Of a stretch of DNA of 34,001 bases, positions 7,941 through 16,067 are shown in pieces. The notes beneath the pieces were generated by a model that was given only the letters and a program-made list of their open reading frames with translations, had not been told where the DNA came from and ran no database searches. Location: assembly GCF_001723055.1 (NCBI RefSeq), contig NZ_MDCR01000100.1:1-34001 (forward strand), written 5' to 3'. The DNA comes from Streptomyces niveus. GTDB lineage: Bacteria > Actinomycetota > Actinomycetes > Streptomycetales > Streptomycetaceae. The first letter of the stretch is position 1; every line of letters starts with the position of its first letter. A program made the translations under genes and the position numbers.

Positions 7941-7963
7941 GAAGCAGCGGTACCAGGGCAGAT
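7920..7963. terminator. Bidirectional hairpin between the MarR and MFS genes
   Basis: Outer stem ATCTGCCC (7920-7927) with GGGCAGAT (7956-7963) and inner stem CCGCTG with CAGCGG around the loop ACGAAG, with a short internal mismatch. It lies between two convergent genes (stops at 7880 and 7989), the expected place for a shared factor-independent terminator. No U-tract is present, which is usual in Streptomyces. Confidence 0.6.
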
Positions 7964-7988
7964 GTGGAGCGGGACGAGCCCGGTCGCG

Positions 7989-9536
7989 TCAGTGCATGAC
8001 CACCGGGACCGGGGCGTCCTCGGCCGAGGCCTCGGCGCCCTCACCCTTGGCCACCTGGGTGCTCCCGGGACGGCCGGTGTTGATGAAGGTGAACGCGATA
8101 CCGGAGGCGACGACCAGGATGCCGACCGCCCACCAGATGGCGCTCGCGTATCCGTGCACCATCGCCTGGAGCTCCAGCAGCTTGGCGTCGCCCGCACCCG
8201 CCGCGTTCGCCGCGACGTACGCGGTGGTGGCGGAGGCGGCCACGGTGTTCAGCAGCGCCGTACCGATGGCGCCGCCGACCTGCTGCGAGGTGTTGACCAT
8301 CGCCGAGGCGACACCCGCGTCACGCGGCTCGATGCCGTGCGTCGCCAGGGACATGGCCGGCATGAACGCCGTACCCATGCCCAGACCGAGCAGCACCAGC
8401 GCCGGCAGGATCAGACCGGGGTACGAGGTGTCCAGCGACAGCTGCGTCAGCAGCAGCATGCCGGTCGCGCCGACCAGGAAGCCGGGGCCCATCAGCAGGC
8501 GCGGCGGCACGCGGGTCATCAGCCGGGCGCCGATCTGGGTGGAGCCCGTGACCATGCCGACGATCATCGGCAGGAACGCGAAGCCGGTCTGCACCGGCGA
8601 GTAGCCCTTCACGACCTGGAGGTAGTAGGTCAGGAAGAGGAACAGACCGAACATGCCGATGATGGCCAGGCCCAGCGAGAGGTAGACACCACCGCGGTTG
8701 CGCTCCATCAGGACGCGCAGCGGCAGCAGCGGGGACTTCACCCGTGCCTCCACCGCCACGAACGTGGCGAGCAGTACGGCCGAGGCGACGAACATCCCGA
8801 TGGTGGTCGGGTCGGACCAGCCCTCGGACTCGGCGCGCGTGAAGCCGTACACCAGCGCGACCAGGCCGAGCGTGGACAGGATGACACCGGGGATGTCGAG
8901 CGGGTTGCGGTTACGGCCGCCCGCGGGCTCCCGGATCACGAAGTAGGCGCCGACGGCGGCCACGATCGCGAACGGGATGTTGACGAAGAAGGTCCAGCGC
9001 CAGTCCAGGTACTCGGTGAGGAATCCGCCGAGGATCAGACCGACCGCGCCACCGCCACCGGCGATCGCGCCGAAGATGCCGAACGCCTTGGCGCGCTCCT
9101 TGGGATCGCCGAACGTCACGGCGAGCAGGGAGAGCGCGGCGGGCGCGAGCAGGGCGCCGAACGCACCCTGGAGGGCTCGGGAGCCGAGCAGCATCGCCTC
9201 GCTGGTCGCGGCGCCGCCGATCGCGGACGCGGCGGCGAAGCCGAGCAGGCCGACGACAAAGGTGCGCTTGCGTCCCCACAGGTCGGCGATACGTCCGCCG
9301 AAGAGCAGCAGACCGCCGAAGGCCAGCGCGTACGCCGTGATGACCCACTGGCGGTTGCCGTCGGATATGCCCAGGTCCTGCTGGGCGGAGGGCAGCGCGA
9401 TGTTCACGATCGTCGCGTCGAGCACGACCATCAGCTGGGCCAGGGCGATGAAGACCAGGGCTTTCCAGCGCTTGGGATCAGGTCCCGATTCGGGGACCTG
9501 GGGGTCCGGGAGCCGGGTCTCGGCTGTTTTTGACAT
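7989..9536 (-). CDS. MFS drug/proton antiporter, DHA2 (EmrB/QacA) family, 14 TM
   Basis: Membrane exporter of 515 aa driven by the proton gradient. The length and about 14 hydrophobic segments fit the DHA2 group. Motif A of the superfamily is seen in GGRIADLWGRKRT after the second span, and the first span carries the typical ATIVNIALP region. The C-terminal tail is polar and acidic. ATG 9536 has only a weak site (AGGCGG). The gene follows a TetR regulator gene in the same direction after 349 bases (9537-9757 carry no gene, and I saw no clear operator there). TetR-MFS pairs are usually drug-resistance or metabolite-export units, but the substrate cannot be told from sequence. Confidence 0.92.
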   Translation of the reverse strand: MSKTAETRLPDPQVPESGPDPKRWKALVFIALAQLMVVLDATIVNIALPSAQQDLGISDGNRQWVITAYALAFGGLLLFGGRIADLWGRKRTFVVGLLGFAAASAIGGAATSEAMLLGSRALQGAFGALLAPAALSLLAVTFGDPKERAKAFGIFGAIAGGGGAVGLILGGFLTEYLDWRWTFFVNIPFAIVAAVGAYFVIREPAGGRNRNPLDIPGVILSTLGLVALVYGFTRAESEGWSDPTTIGMFVASAVLLATFVAVEARVKSPLLPLRVLMERNRGGVYLSLGLAIIGMFGLFLFLTYYLQVVKGYSPVQTGFAFLPMIVGMVTGSTQIGARLMTRVPPRLLMGPGFLVGATGMLLLTQLSLDTSYPGLILPALVLLGLGMGTAFMPAMSLATHGIEPRDAGVASAMVNTSQQVGGAIGTALLNTVAASATTAYVAANAAGAGDAKLLELQAMVHGYASAIWWAVGILVVASGIAFTFINTGRPGSTQVAKGEGAEASAEDAPVPVVMH

Positions 9537-9757
9537 GGGTAGGGCCGCCTATGTGTACGAAGAGTTCATAACGGGCGCGGGGACGCACTGGTCGGCCCTA
9601 CGCGCGGGTTACGGGTGAGTGGTTCGAAGGAGCGCCCGACTTGGTCGAGGTCGGCGGCGCTGCGTAGTGAGGTGCGTGGTGGTCATACGCGGCGGTGTGT
9701 GCCGCGGCGGTCTTACGTGGACAGAAGTTCTTGGGTCCGGAGGCGCGGCACCGGTCG

Positions 9758-10408
9758 TCATCGACCGTGGCGCAGATCCTCCAGAGTCGCCGCCGCACCC
9801 GGCAGCTCGGAGCGCGCGGGCGCCTCCAGGCCGTCGAGGAACAGCTGTAGATGCCGGTGCGTGAAGCGGTCGATGTTCAGACAGCCGGTACCGGGCAGCG
9901 GACGGGTGAGCTGGGAGAGCGCCACCATCAGGTCACCGACCGCGACGTCGGTGCGCAGCCTGCCTGCCGCGCGCGCCTGCTCCATGAGGCCTTCGACGGC
10001 CAGTTCGAGGCGTTCGCGTTCCGCGTGCAGTTGGGGCAGCTCGGAGTTGAAACTGCCGGAGAGCAGCGGGCACAGGGCCCCGATCCGCTCGTCGGCCGCC
10101 GCGTGGACGAAGCGGCTGAGCGCCACGAACGCGTCGGATTCCTCGGCCGCGAAGCGCTCCGCCTGGTCGGCGGTGCGCGCCATGACCGAGTGAACCACGT
10201 CAAGGATGAGCGCGGACCGGTCGGGAAAGTGACGGTAGAGCGTCGCGTTGCCCACACCCGCGCGCCGCGCGATCTCGTCGAGCGGCACGTCGGGGCCCGA
10301 CTCCACGAGGATCTCGCGGGCCGCCGCCACGATGCGCTCCCTGTTGCGCAGTGCGTCCGCGCGCGGACGCGGAACGCGGCGCGTGTCGGATTCGGCAGCG
10401 GTGGTCAC
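9758..10408 (-). CDS. TetR family transcriptional regulator
   Basis: A 216-aa repressor. The N-terminal helix-turn-helix is clear: RIVAAAREILVESGPDVPLD, then EIARRAGVGNATLYRHFPDR. The rest is the helical ligand-binding domain. GTG 10408 is chosen because GAGGGAAGGG lies just upstream; the open frame continues further only by base composition. It is followed in the same direction by the DHA2 exporter gene and is divergent from the secreted M6 protease gene. Two copies of GGGGA-N5-TCCCC lie in its upstream region and are its probable operators, so autoregulation is likely. The exporter is its likely target, although no such operator is seen directly before the exporter gene. Confidence 0.9.
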   Translation of the reverse strand: MTTAAESDTRRVPRPRADALRNRERIVAAAREILVESGPDVPLDEIARRAGVGNATLYRHFPDRSALILDVVHSVMARTADQAERFAAEESDAFVALSRFVHAAADERIGALCPLLSGSFNSELPQLHAERERLELAVEGLMEQARAAGRLRTDVAVGDLMVALSQLTRPLPGTGCLNIDRFTHRHLQLFLDGLEAPARSELPGAAATLEDLRHGR

Positions 10409-10437
10409 GACGGGCCCTTCCCTCGGTTCACACAAGT

Positions 10438-10491
10438 GGGGAACGTGTCCCCGGTTTCCTTGACACGGGTGCAAACGGGGAAGCCCTCCCC
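10438..10491. promoter_or_regulatory. Twin palindromic operators for the TetR regulator
   Basis: Two 15-bp palindromes share the form GGGGA-N5-TCCCC: 10438-10452 (centre ACGTG) and 10477-10491 (centre AGCCC), with centres 39 bases apart. Both are followed by GGT. They lie 30 to 83 bases before the TetR start codon. Two identical dyads with the same spacer are unlikely to be chance; assignment to this TetR protein is inferred from position. Confidence 0.6.
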
Positions 10492-10653
10492 GGTTATTTC
10501 GGCGAACTCTGTGAGCTGGCTCACAGGCCCGGCGGGGCCCGGTGAAAACCCCACGATCGGCGCACCCAGCGAGCGCCGACACGCCGCCCGGCGCAGGGTG
10601 ATCGGACGGAGAGCAGTCAGCACGGACGACTGCCGCTGACCCGGAGGCGGCCG

Positions 10654-11955
10654 ATGAAGCACACCCGTCGGATACGCGGAACCGCAGGTCGCGGCAGGCA
10701 TGCCCGGCCCCGCCGCATCGGCGCGCTCGCCGCACTCGCCACCCTGACCCTCGCCGGCCTCACCACCGCCAGCGCGACGCTCCCGCTCTCCACCCGGGCC
10801 TCCGCCGGGCCGGTCTCCACCTCGCACGAAGCCGCCCTCGTCCCGTGCCGTATCGCCGTCGCCACCGGCGTCCAGATGTCCGAGGGCATACCCACCCCCG
10901 CCGGTTACTCCCGCTCGACCGGCACGGTCCGCGCGCTCAACCTGATGGTCGACTTCTCCGACGCGCCCGGCCCCGGCAGCGCCGCCGACCGGCTCGGCGA
11001 GTTCTTCCCGCAGACCTCGCAGTGGTTCCGCACCAGCTCCTACGGGCGGCTGGACTACCGGCCCGAGGCCCCGCTGAAGGACTGGCTGCGGATGCCGCTG
11101 CCGTTCAAGGAGTACGGGATAGAGCGCGGCGCCCCTTACGAGCCGGGCTACCGGCGCCTCGTCCAGGACATCGTGACGGCGGCCGACCCCGAGGTGGACT
11201 TCCGCGCGTACGACCTCGTCAACATCCTCGTCACCCCCAACGCCGGTCCCTCGGCCCTCGACACCGTCCTGTCCGTGACGTTCTCCGGCAACGGCGAGGC
11301 CCCCACGGCGGACGGCGTCCCGCTGGCCAACACGTCCTTCGTCTACAGCAGGCAGGACGACGGCTCGGGCTCGTACGCCCGCACCGGCTACCGCGTCCTG
11401 CCGCACGAGAACGGCCATGTCTTCGGCCTCCCCGACCTCTACACCATGGACGGCGGCGGCACGGTCGGGCACTGGGACATCATGTCCGAGGACTGGGGGG
11501 CCAACAACGACCTGCTGGGCTGGCACAAGTGGAAGCTCGGCTGGCTCGACAACGAGCAGATCAGCTGCGCGTCCACCCCCGGCGTGAGCGAGCACGACCT
11601 CACCCCACTGGCCGAACGCGGCGGGCACAAGCTCGCGTTCGTGCCGCTCTCCGAGGAGTCCGGCTACGCGGTCGAGGTCCGCACGCGCGCGGGCAACGAC
11701 GAGGCCGTCTGCAAGCCCGGCGTGCTGATCTACCGGGTCGAGTCCGACGTCGACACCGGGCGCGGCCCGGTGACCGTCTCGGACAGCGAGGAGCGCAGCG
11801 GCGGGTGTACGCGCCGGCCCAACGTGCACGCGGAGCTGTCGGACGCGCCGTACGGGCCCGGTGAGACGTTCCGGGACCGGGACGCCGGTGTCAGCGTCAC
11901 GGTGCTCGGCAAGAGCCGGGACGGCGGCTACCGGGTCCGCGTCAGCCGGTCCTGA
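10654..11955 (+). CDS. Secreted M6 family metalloprotease
   Basis: Zinc endopeptidase of the immune inhibitor A (M6) type, 433 aa. The N-terminus is a Sec signal peptide with several arginines (MKHTRRIRG, then RPRRIGALAALATLTLAGL), and cleavage is expected in the alanine-rich stretch before about residue 50. The zinc motif HExxH reads HENGH from His251, followed by the glycine and aspartate of VFGLPDLY as in M6 enzymes. A DIMSEDW segment about 20 residues on is the Met-turn region (IMS). It is shorter than InhA, lacking large C-terminal domains. ATG 10654 has GGAGG at 6 bases. The end overlaps the convergent next gene by 14 bases. Probably an extracellular nutrient protease. Confidence 0.88.
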   Translation: MKHTRRIRGTAGRGRHARPRRIGALAALATLTLAGLTTASATLPLSTRASAGPVSTSHEAALVPCRIAVATGVQMSEGIPTPAGYSRSTGTVRALNLMVDFSDAPGPGSAADRLGEFFPQTSQWFRTSSYGRLDYRPEAPLKDWLRMPLPFKEYGIERGAPYEPGYRRLVQDIVTAADPEVDFRAYDLVNILVTPNAGPSALDTVLSVTFSGNGEAPTADGVPLANTSFVYSRQDDGSGSYARTGYRVLPHENGHVFGLPDLYTMDGGGTVGHWDIMSEDWGANNDLLGWHKWKLGWLDNEQISCASTPGVSEHDLTPLAERGGHKLAFVPLSEESGYAVEVRTRAGNDEAVCKPGVLIYRVESDVDTGRGPVTVSDSEERSGGCTRRPNVHAELSDAPYGPGETFRDRDAGVSVTVLGKSRDGGYRVRVSRS

Positions 11956-12910
11956 CCCAGCCGTCGGGGGTGAACGCCTCGGCGGTGGCCCGCTCGTCGC
12001 GCCAGTAGGCGTACGGGAGCGACTGACCGCGCAGCCACAGCTCACCGGTCTCCGCCGGGCGGCGTGACTCCATGGCGGGCGTGCCCCGGGAAGGCGGCGC
12101 CGCCTCCCCCGGTCCGTCCACGACCAGCGCGCCGCCCGCCGCCATCGCGCCGTACACCGCGTGCAGCGCGGCGGTACGTGAGAAGGGACGGGGCAGCGGC
12201 AGGACGGGGGCCGGGCCGAGACCCGGCAGCTCCCCTCGGTCGAGCGCGTCGGCGGCGGCCCGGAAGCGGGCGTCCATCGCGGCCCCCGCCTGCGCGAGCT
12301 GGGTGGCGACGGCGCCGCGCAGGGGCTCCGCCGGTGACCCGTAGACGATGGTGGCGTCGGACTCGGCCCGGATCTCGATGTCGGGCGGCGCCGCGTACCG
12401 GTCGGGGGCGGGCAGGTCCGCGGGCAGGCCGGGGCCGAGGACCACGACGCGCGCCCGCGCACGCTCCGCCCACCCCGCGACGAGCGGCAGCCGTTCACCG
12501 TCCACGAGCAGCAGGCCCGGCGCGCAGTGGTCAAGGACGCGCCCCAGCTCGTCCCCGCTCCACGCCGCGCCGAGCGGTACGGCCACCAGACCGGCGAGCT
12601 GCGTCGCCCAGAAGGCGCTCTGCCACTCCGGCCGGTCGCCCATCAGGACGGCGGCCCGGTCGCCCGGCCGCAGCCCGTAGGTGTCCACGAAGAGGTTGGC
12701 CAGGGCGGTCGCGGCGGCGAAGAAGTCGCCGTACGTAAGGAGGTGGGCCCCGTCGTCGCCGACGAGGAAGGGCCGCTCCCCGTACGCCCAGGTCGTCTCC
12801 ACGAACTCCCGCAGGGTGCGCGGCCCGTCCGCGTACATGAGCGAGCCGTTCTCGGCGCGTACGACCTCGAAGGGTGCTCCGGGGGCGGTCAGGGCGGCGG
12901 TGTGCGGCAA
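11942..12910 (-). CDS. Shortened, degenerate adenylate-forming (AMP-binding) protein
   Basis: A 322-aa protein of the acyl-CoA synthetase superfamily, much shorter than the usual 500 or more. The N-terminal subdomain is recognisable (LTYGDFFAAATALANLF, GDRAAVLMGDRPEWQSAFWA, GLVAVPLGAAWSGDELGRVL). The phosphate-binding motif normally reading TSGTTGxPKG is reduced to YGSPAEPLRGA after DATIV. The segment between it and GELWLRGQSLPYAYW is strongly shortened, and the protein stops at WVRTG just before the aspartate of the TGD motif, so the C-terminal domain is missing. It is therefore probably not a working ligase. Codon use still looks fully coding, so it may be a conserved binding protein rather than a fresh pseudogene. 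The start TTG 12910 is the best guess; an ATG at about 12840 would be shorter. It is divergent from trpF. Confidence 0.72.
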   Translation of the reverse strand: MPHTAALTAPGAPFEVVRAENGSLMYADGPRTLREFVETTWAYGERPFLVGDDGAHLLTYGDFFAAATALANLFVDTYGLRPGDRAAVLMGDRPEWQSAFWATQLAGLVAVPLGAAWSGDELGRVLDHCAPGLLLVDGERLPLVAGWAERARARVVVLGPGLPADLPAPDRYAAPPDIEIRAESDATIVYGSPAEPLRGAVATQLAQAGAAMDARFRAAADALDRGELPGLGPAPVLPLPRPFSRTAALHAVYGAMAAGGALVVDGPGEAAPPSRGTPAMESRRPAETGELWLRGQSLPYAYWRDERATAEAFTPDGWVRTG

Positions 12911-12989
12911 CGTACGTCTCGCTTTCTTCGTACTCTCAAGTGGAGCCGTGCCCAGTCGCGTGTCGGATCCATCGAGCGAGGAGCTCCAG

Positions 12990-13601
12990 TTGCACCACTT
13001 GTACGTCAAGGTCTGCGGTCTGCGGAAGCCGGAGGAGGTCGAGGCCGCCGTGGCCGGTGGGGCGTCGGCCGTCGGGTTCATCCTGACGACGAGCCCCCGG
13101 CGGCTGTCCCCCGCCGAGGCGCGCCCGCTGGCCGCGCTCGTACCGCCGGGTGTCGCGAAGGTGGCGGTCTTCCGCGGGGAGCCGCTGGAGGAGGTGCGCC
13201 GGGCGGCGACCGTCGCGGGCGCGGACACGATCCAACTGCACGGCGGGGAGCCGCCGGAGGCGTTCACGGCGCTGCGCGCGGACGGCTTCCGGCTCATCCG
13301 CGCCACCTCGCCGGAGTCGGGCGACCCGCTGACGGCGGGCGCGTACGGCGAGGACATGCTCATCATCGACTCGCCCAGGCCGGGCTCCGGCGAGCGCTGG
13401 TCGCCGGAGTCGCTGCCGGAGCAGCCGACGGGGTCGTGGGTGCTGTCGGGCGGTCTGTCCCCGGACAACGTGGTGGACGCGGTGACGGCGCTGCGGCCGT
13501 GGGGCGTCGACGTGTCGAGCGGGGTGGAGACCAGCCGGGGCGTCAAGGACGTCGGGCTGATCGAGAAGTTCCTGACCGGCGTACGGGGAATGCGTTCCTG
13601 A
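12990..13601 (+). CDS. trpF: Phosphoribosylanthranilate isomerase (TrpF family)
   Basis: Predicted to turn N-(5'-phosphoribosyl)anthranilate into CdRP, the third step of tryptophan synthesis; 203 aa, normal for a one-domain TrpF barrel. Family motifs: YVKVCGL with the catalytic Cys at the end of strand 1, SAVGFILTTSPRRLSPAEA, DTIQLHGGE, LIIDS, the phosphate-binding LSGGLSPDNV, and VDVSSGVETSRGVKD. TTG 12990 is the start indicated by GAGGAG at 12978-12983. Streptomyces normally use the bifunctional PriA for both HisA and TrpF reactions, so a separate TrpF protein is unusual. It stands alone, away from other trp genes in the window, and may serve another pathway or be a paralogue. Confidence 0.82.
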   Translation: MHHLYVKVCGLRKPEEVEAAVAGGASAVGFILTTSPRRLSPAEARPLAALVPPGVAKVAVFRGEPLEEVRRAATVAGADTIQLHGGEPPEAFTALRADGFRLIRATSPESGDPLTAGAYGEDMLIIDSPRPGSGERWSPESLPEQPTGSWVLSGGLSPDNVVDAVTALRPWGVDVSSGVETSRGVKDVGLIEKFLTGVRGMRS

Positions 13602-13637
13602 ACACAGCGTGGCGGGCGAGGACCGGGGCATCCGGGA

Positions 13638-13803
13638 CTAGGGCCTGTCGTTTGGATCAGGCCGGATGAGTGAGCGGGGTCTGGTGCCGTGGATCGCAAG
13701 GCGGAGGAGGGAGGCATGGCGGAGCCATGCCGACCGACGACAACGCGGCGGGGCGCGGTGCCGGGGCACGCGAGCCCGGCAAGATCCAAACGACAGGCCC
13801 TAG
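13638..13803. mobile_element. MITE-like element, 166 bp, with perfect 21-bp terminal inverted repeats
   Basis: The ends 13638-13658 and 13783-13803 are exact reverse complements; the outer part reads CTAGGGCCTGTCGTTTGG. If the outermost TA on each side is a target duplication, the element is of IS630/Tc1 style (TA target). The interior has no gene and contains a smaller perfect hairpin GGCATGGC-GGA-GCCATGCC. It separates trpF from the phospholipase D gene. I have the impression that such ends recur in Streptomyces genomes, but this cannot be checked here. Confidence 0.72.
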
Positions 13804-13893
13804 GTCATGTCCTGTCCGAGAGGGGTTCCCCTTGTTTCTCCCGCCGCTGTCCTCCCGAGCACCGCTGTTCCCGCCCGTCAGATCGGTGGGCCG

Positions 13894-15099
13894 ATGACCA
13901 CCGAGAAGACGGCCACCGAGCCGGGAACCACAGAACCGACGGCCACCGAGAAGATCCGGCGCATACGGCGGCGCCTGGAGCGCCTGATCGGTATCGCCAT
14001 GACCGAGGGCAACTCGCTCGTCCCGCTGCGCAACGGCGACGAGATCTTCGCGTCGATGCTGGAGAGCATCCGCGGCGCCGAGCACACCGTCGACATGATG
14101 ACGTTCGTCTACTGGCGCGGCGACATAGCCCACCAGTTCGCGCAGGCGCTCAGTGAGCGGGCGCGGGCCGGGGTGCGGGTACGGCTGCTGCTCGACGGCT
14201 TCGGCAGCCGGCCGATAGAGAAGGACCAGCTGGCGGCGATGGAGCGGGCCGGGGTGCAGGTGGCCTGGTTCCGCGAGCCGCTGTATCTCTCGCCCTTCAA
14301 GCAGAACCACCGCTGCCACCGCAAGGTGCTCGTCGTGGACGAGACGACCGCGTTCACCGGCGGCGTGGGCATCGCCGAGGAGTGGTGCGGCGACGCGCGG
14401 AACGAGCACGAGTGGAGGGACACCCACGTACGCGTACGCGGGGCCGCGGTGGACGGGATAGCCGCCGCGTTCACCCAGAACTGGGCGGAGGGCCACGACG
14501 AACTCTTCGACACGCACGACCGGTTCGTCACACAGGAGGCGCACGGCGACGCGATCGTGCAGGTGGTGCGCGGGTCGGCCAGCATCGGCTGGCAGGACAT
14601 GCAGACCCTGATCCGGGTCATGCTGGAGTCGGCCCAGGAGCGCGTACGGCTGGCGACGGCGTACTTCGCGCCGGACGAGTACTTCGTGGAACTGCTGTGC
14701 GCGACGGCCCGGCGCGGGGTCTCGGTCGAGATCCTGCTGCCGGGACCGCACACGGACAAGCGGGTCTGTCTGCTGGCGGGGCAGCGGTACTACGAGGATC
14801 TGACCGCGTGCGGCGTACGGATCCACCAGTACCAGCCGACGATGATGCACGCGAAGATCATCACCGTCGACTCGGTCGCCTCACTCATCGGGTCGACCAA
14901 CTTCAACCGGCGCTCGCTGGACCACGACGAGGAGATCATGCTCGCCGTACTCGACCCCGCCCTCACCGCCGTGCTCGACGGGCACTTCGAGGAGGACCTG
15001 ACGGTGAGCGAGCCGATCTCGCCGGGCCGCTGGAAGCGGCGCTCGCTGATACAGCGGGCCCGGGAGGCGTCCGTGGTCCCGATCCGCCGCTACCTCTGA
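13894..15099 (+). CDS. Phospholipase D superfamily protein, cardiolipin synthase-like
   Basis: A 401-aa protein with two HKD motifs, each giving half of the active site of phospholipase D enzymes: HRKVLVVD from His142 and HAKIITVD from His319, both followed by the GG/GS-N segments (TGGVGIAEEW and LIGSTNFNRRS). This two-HKD layout with a motif spacing of about 177 residues fits bacterial cardiolipin synthases, which join phosphatidyl groups. However, the two N-terminal membrane spans of classical Cls are missing: the N-terminus is a Thr/Glu-rich tail. It may be a ClsB-like or other phosphatidyltransferase. ATG 13894 has only a weak GGTGGG site. The end overlaps the convergent PPK2 gene by 10 bases. 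Confidence 0.85.
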   Translation: MTTEKTATEPGTTEPTATEKIRRIRRRLERLIGIAMTEGNSLVPLRNGDEIFASMLESIRGAEHTVDMMTFVYWRGDIAHQFAQALSERARAGVRVRLLLDGFGSRPIEKDQLAAMERAGVQVAWFREPLYLSPFKQNHRCHRKVLVVDETTAFTGGVGIAEEWCGDARNEHEWRDTHVRVRGAAVDGIAAAFTQNWAEGHDELFDTHDRFVTQEAHGDAIVQVVRGSASIGWQDMQTLIRVMLESAQERVRLATAYFAPDEYFVELLCATARRGVSVEILLPGPHTDKRVCLLAGQRYYEDLTACGVRIHQYQPTMMHAKIITVDSVASLIGSTNFNRRSLDHDEEIMLAVLDPALTAVLDGHFEEDLTVSEPISPGRWKRRSLIQRAREASVVPIRRYL

Positions 15100-16067
15100 G
15101 GCTCCGGGTGGTCGCCGGGGCCGTGGGTGCGGCCGGCGAGCGGTGTCGGGGACAGGTCGGTGCTCTCCTCGCCCGCTTCGAGCAGGGTGTCGGCCGGGCC
15201 GACGATGAGCGGGTCGGGTTCGCCGACGGCCGACTCGTCCTTCAGGTCGTAGTCCACCCGCCACAGCAGGCTGCGCATGGCCTCCAGCCGGCCCCGCTTC
15301 TTGTCGTTGTTCTTGACCACGGTCCACGGCGCGTACGTGGTGTCGGTGGCCCGGAACATGTCGACCTTCGCGGCGGTGTACGCGTCCCACAGGTCGAGCG
15401 ACGCGAGGTCGGTCGGCGAGAGCTTCCACTGCCGTACGGGGTCGATCTGGCGGATCGCGAAGCGGGTGCGCTGCTCGTCGTGCGAGACGGAGAACCAGAA
15501 CTTCACGAGCAGGATGCCGTCGTCGGTGAGCATCCGCTCGAACTGCGGCGCCTGACGCAGGAAGTGCTCGTACTGATACTCCGTGCAGAAGCCCATCACC
15601 CGCTCGACGCCGGCCCGGTTGTACCAGGACCGGTCGAAGAAGACGATCTCCCCCGCGGACGGCAGATGTGCCACGTACCGCTGGAAGTACCACTGCCCCG
15701 CTTCTCGCTCGGTGGGCTTCTCCAGGGCCACCACGCGGGCGCCACGCGGGTTGAGCCGCTCGGTGAACCGCTGGATGGTGCCGCCCTTGCCCGCGGCGTC
15801 CCGGCCCTCGCAGACCACCACCACGCGCTGGCCGGTGTCCTTGACCCAGCGCTGGAGTTTGAGCAGTTCGATCTGGAGGGTGCGCTTCGTCCGCTCGTAC
15901 TCGCGGCGGCGCATCTTCTTGTCGTACGGGTAGTTCTGCCGCCATGTCCGCACGGGGCGGCCGGACTTGTCGAGCAGGAGGGGCTGCTCCGGATTCCGGT
16001 CGTCGACGGTCAGCCCGTCGAGGAGGGCGTCCGGCCCGGCGTCCTGGCCCTTGTCACCCGCCGGCAT
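15090..16067 (-). CDS. ppk2: Polyphosphate kinase 2 (class I PPK2 family)
   Basis: Transfers phosphate between polyphosphate and nucleoside diphosphates; 325 aa, single PPK2 domain. The Walker A motif is GRDAAGKGGTI. The following segment (RFTERLNPRG, then VALEKPTERE) and Walker B/lid elements (EIVFFDRSWYNRAGVERVMGF, FWFSVSHDEQRTRF) are intact. The one-domain layout and these motifs fit class I PPK2, which prefers ADP or GDP. ATG 16067 has GGAGGG at 6 bases; the open frame runs further up but with non-coding codon bias. The start lies 14 bases inside the end of a small upstream ORF, suggesting translational coupling. The C-terminal 40 residues are a variable acidic and proline-rich tail. Confidence 0.92.
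   Translation of the reverse strand: MPAGDKGQDAGPDALLDGLTVDDRNPEQPLLLDKSGRPVRTWRQNYPYDKKMRRREYERTKRTLQIELLKLQRWVKDTGQRVVVVCEGRDAAGKGGTIQRFTERLNPRGARVVALEKPTEREAGQWYFQRYVAHLPSAGEIVFFDRSWYNRAGVERVMGFCTEYQYEHFLRQAPQFERMLTDDGILLVKFWFSVSHDEQRTRFAIRQIDPVRQWKLSPTDLASLDLWDAYTAAKVDMFRATDTTYAPWTVVKNNDKKRGRLEAMRSLLWRVDYDLKDESAVGEPDPLIVGPADTLLEAGEESTDLSPTPLAGRTHGPGDHPEPQR

Noticed and set aside
12911..13789. Long upstream extension of the AMP-binding protein frame on the minus strand
   Set aside because: It runs antisense through trpF and has Ser/Pro/Arg-rich composition typical of GC-driven open frames. The real start is near TTG 12910.
15090..15099. Ten-base overlap of the convergent phospholipase D and ppk2 genes as a functional antisense element
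   Set aside because: Short tail-to-tail overlaps are common in compact Streptomyces DNA and need no special explanation.
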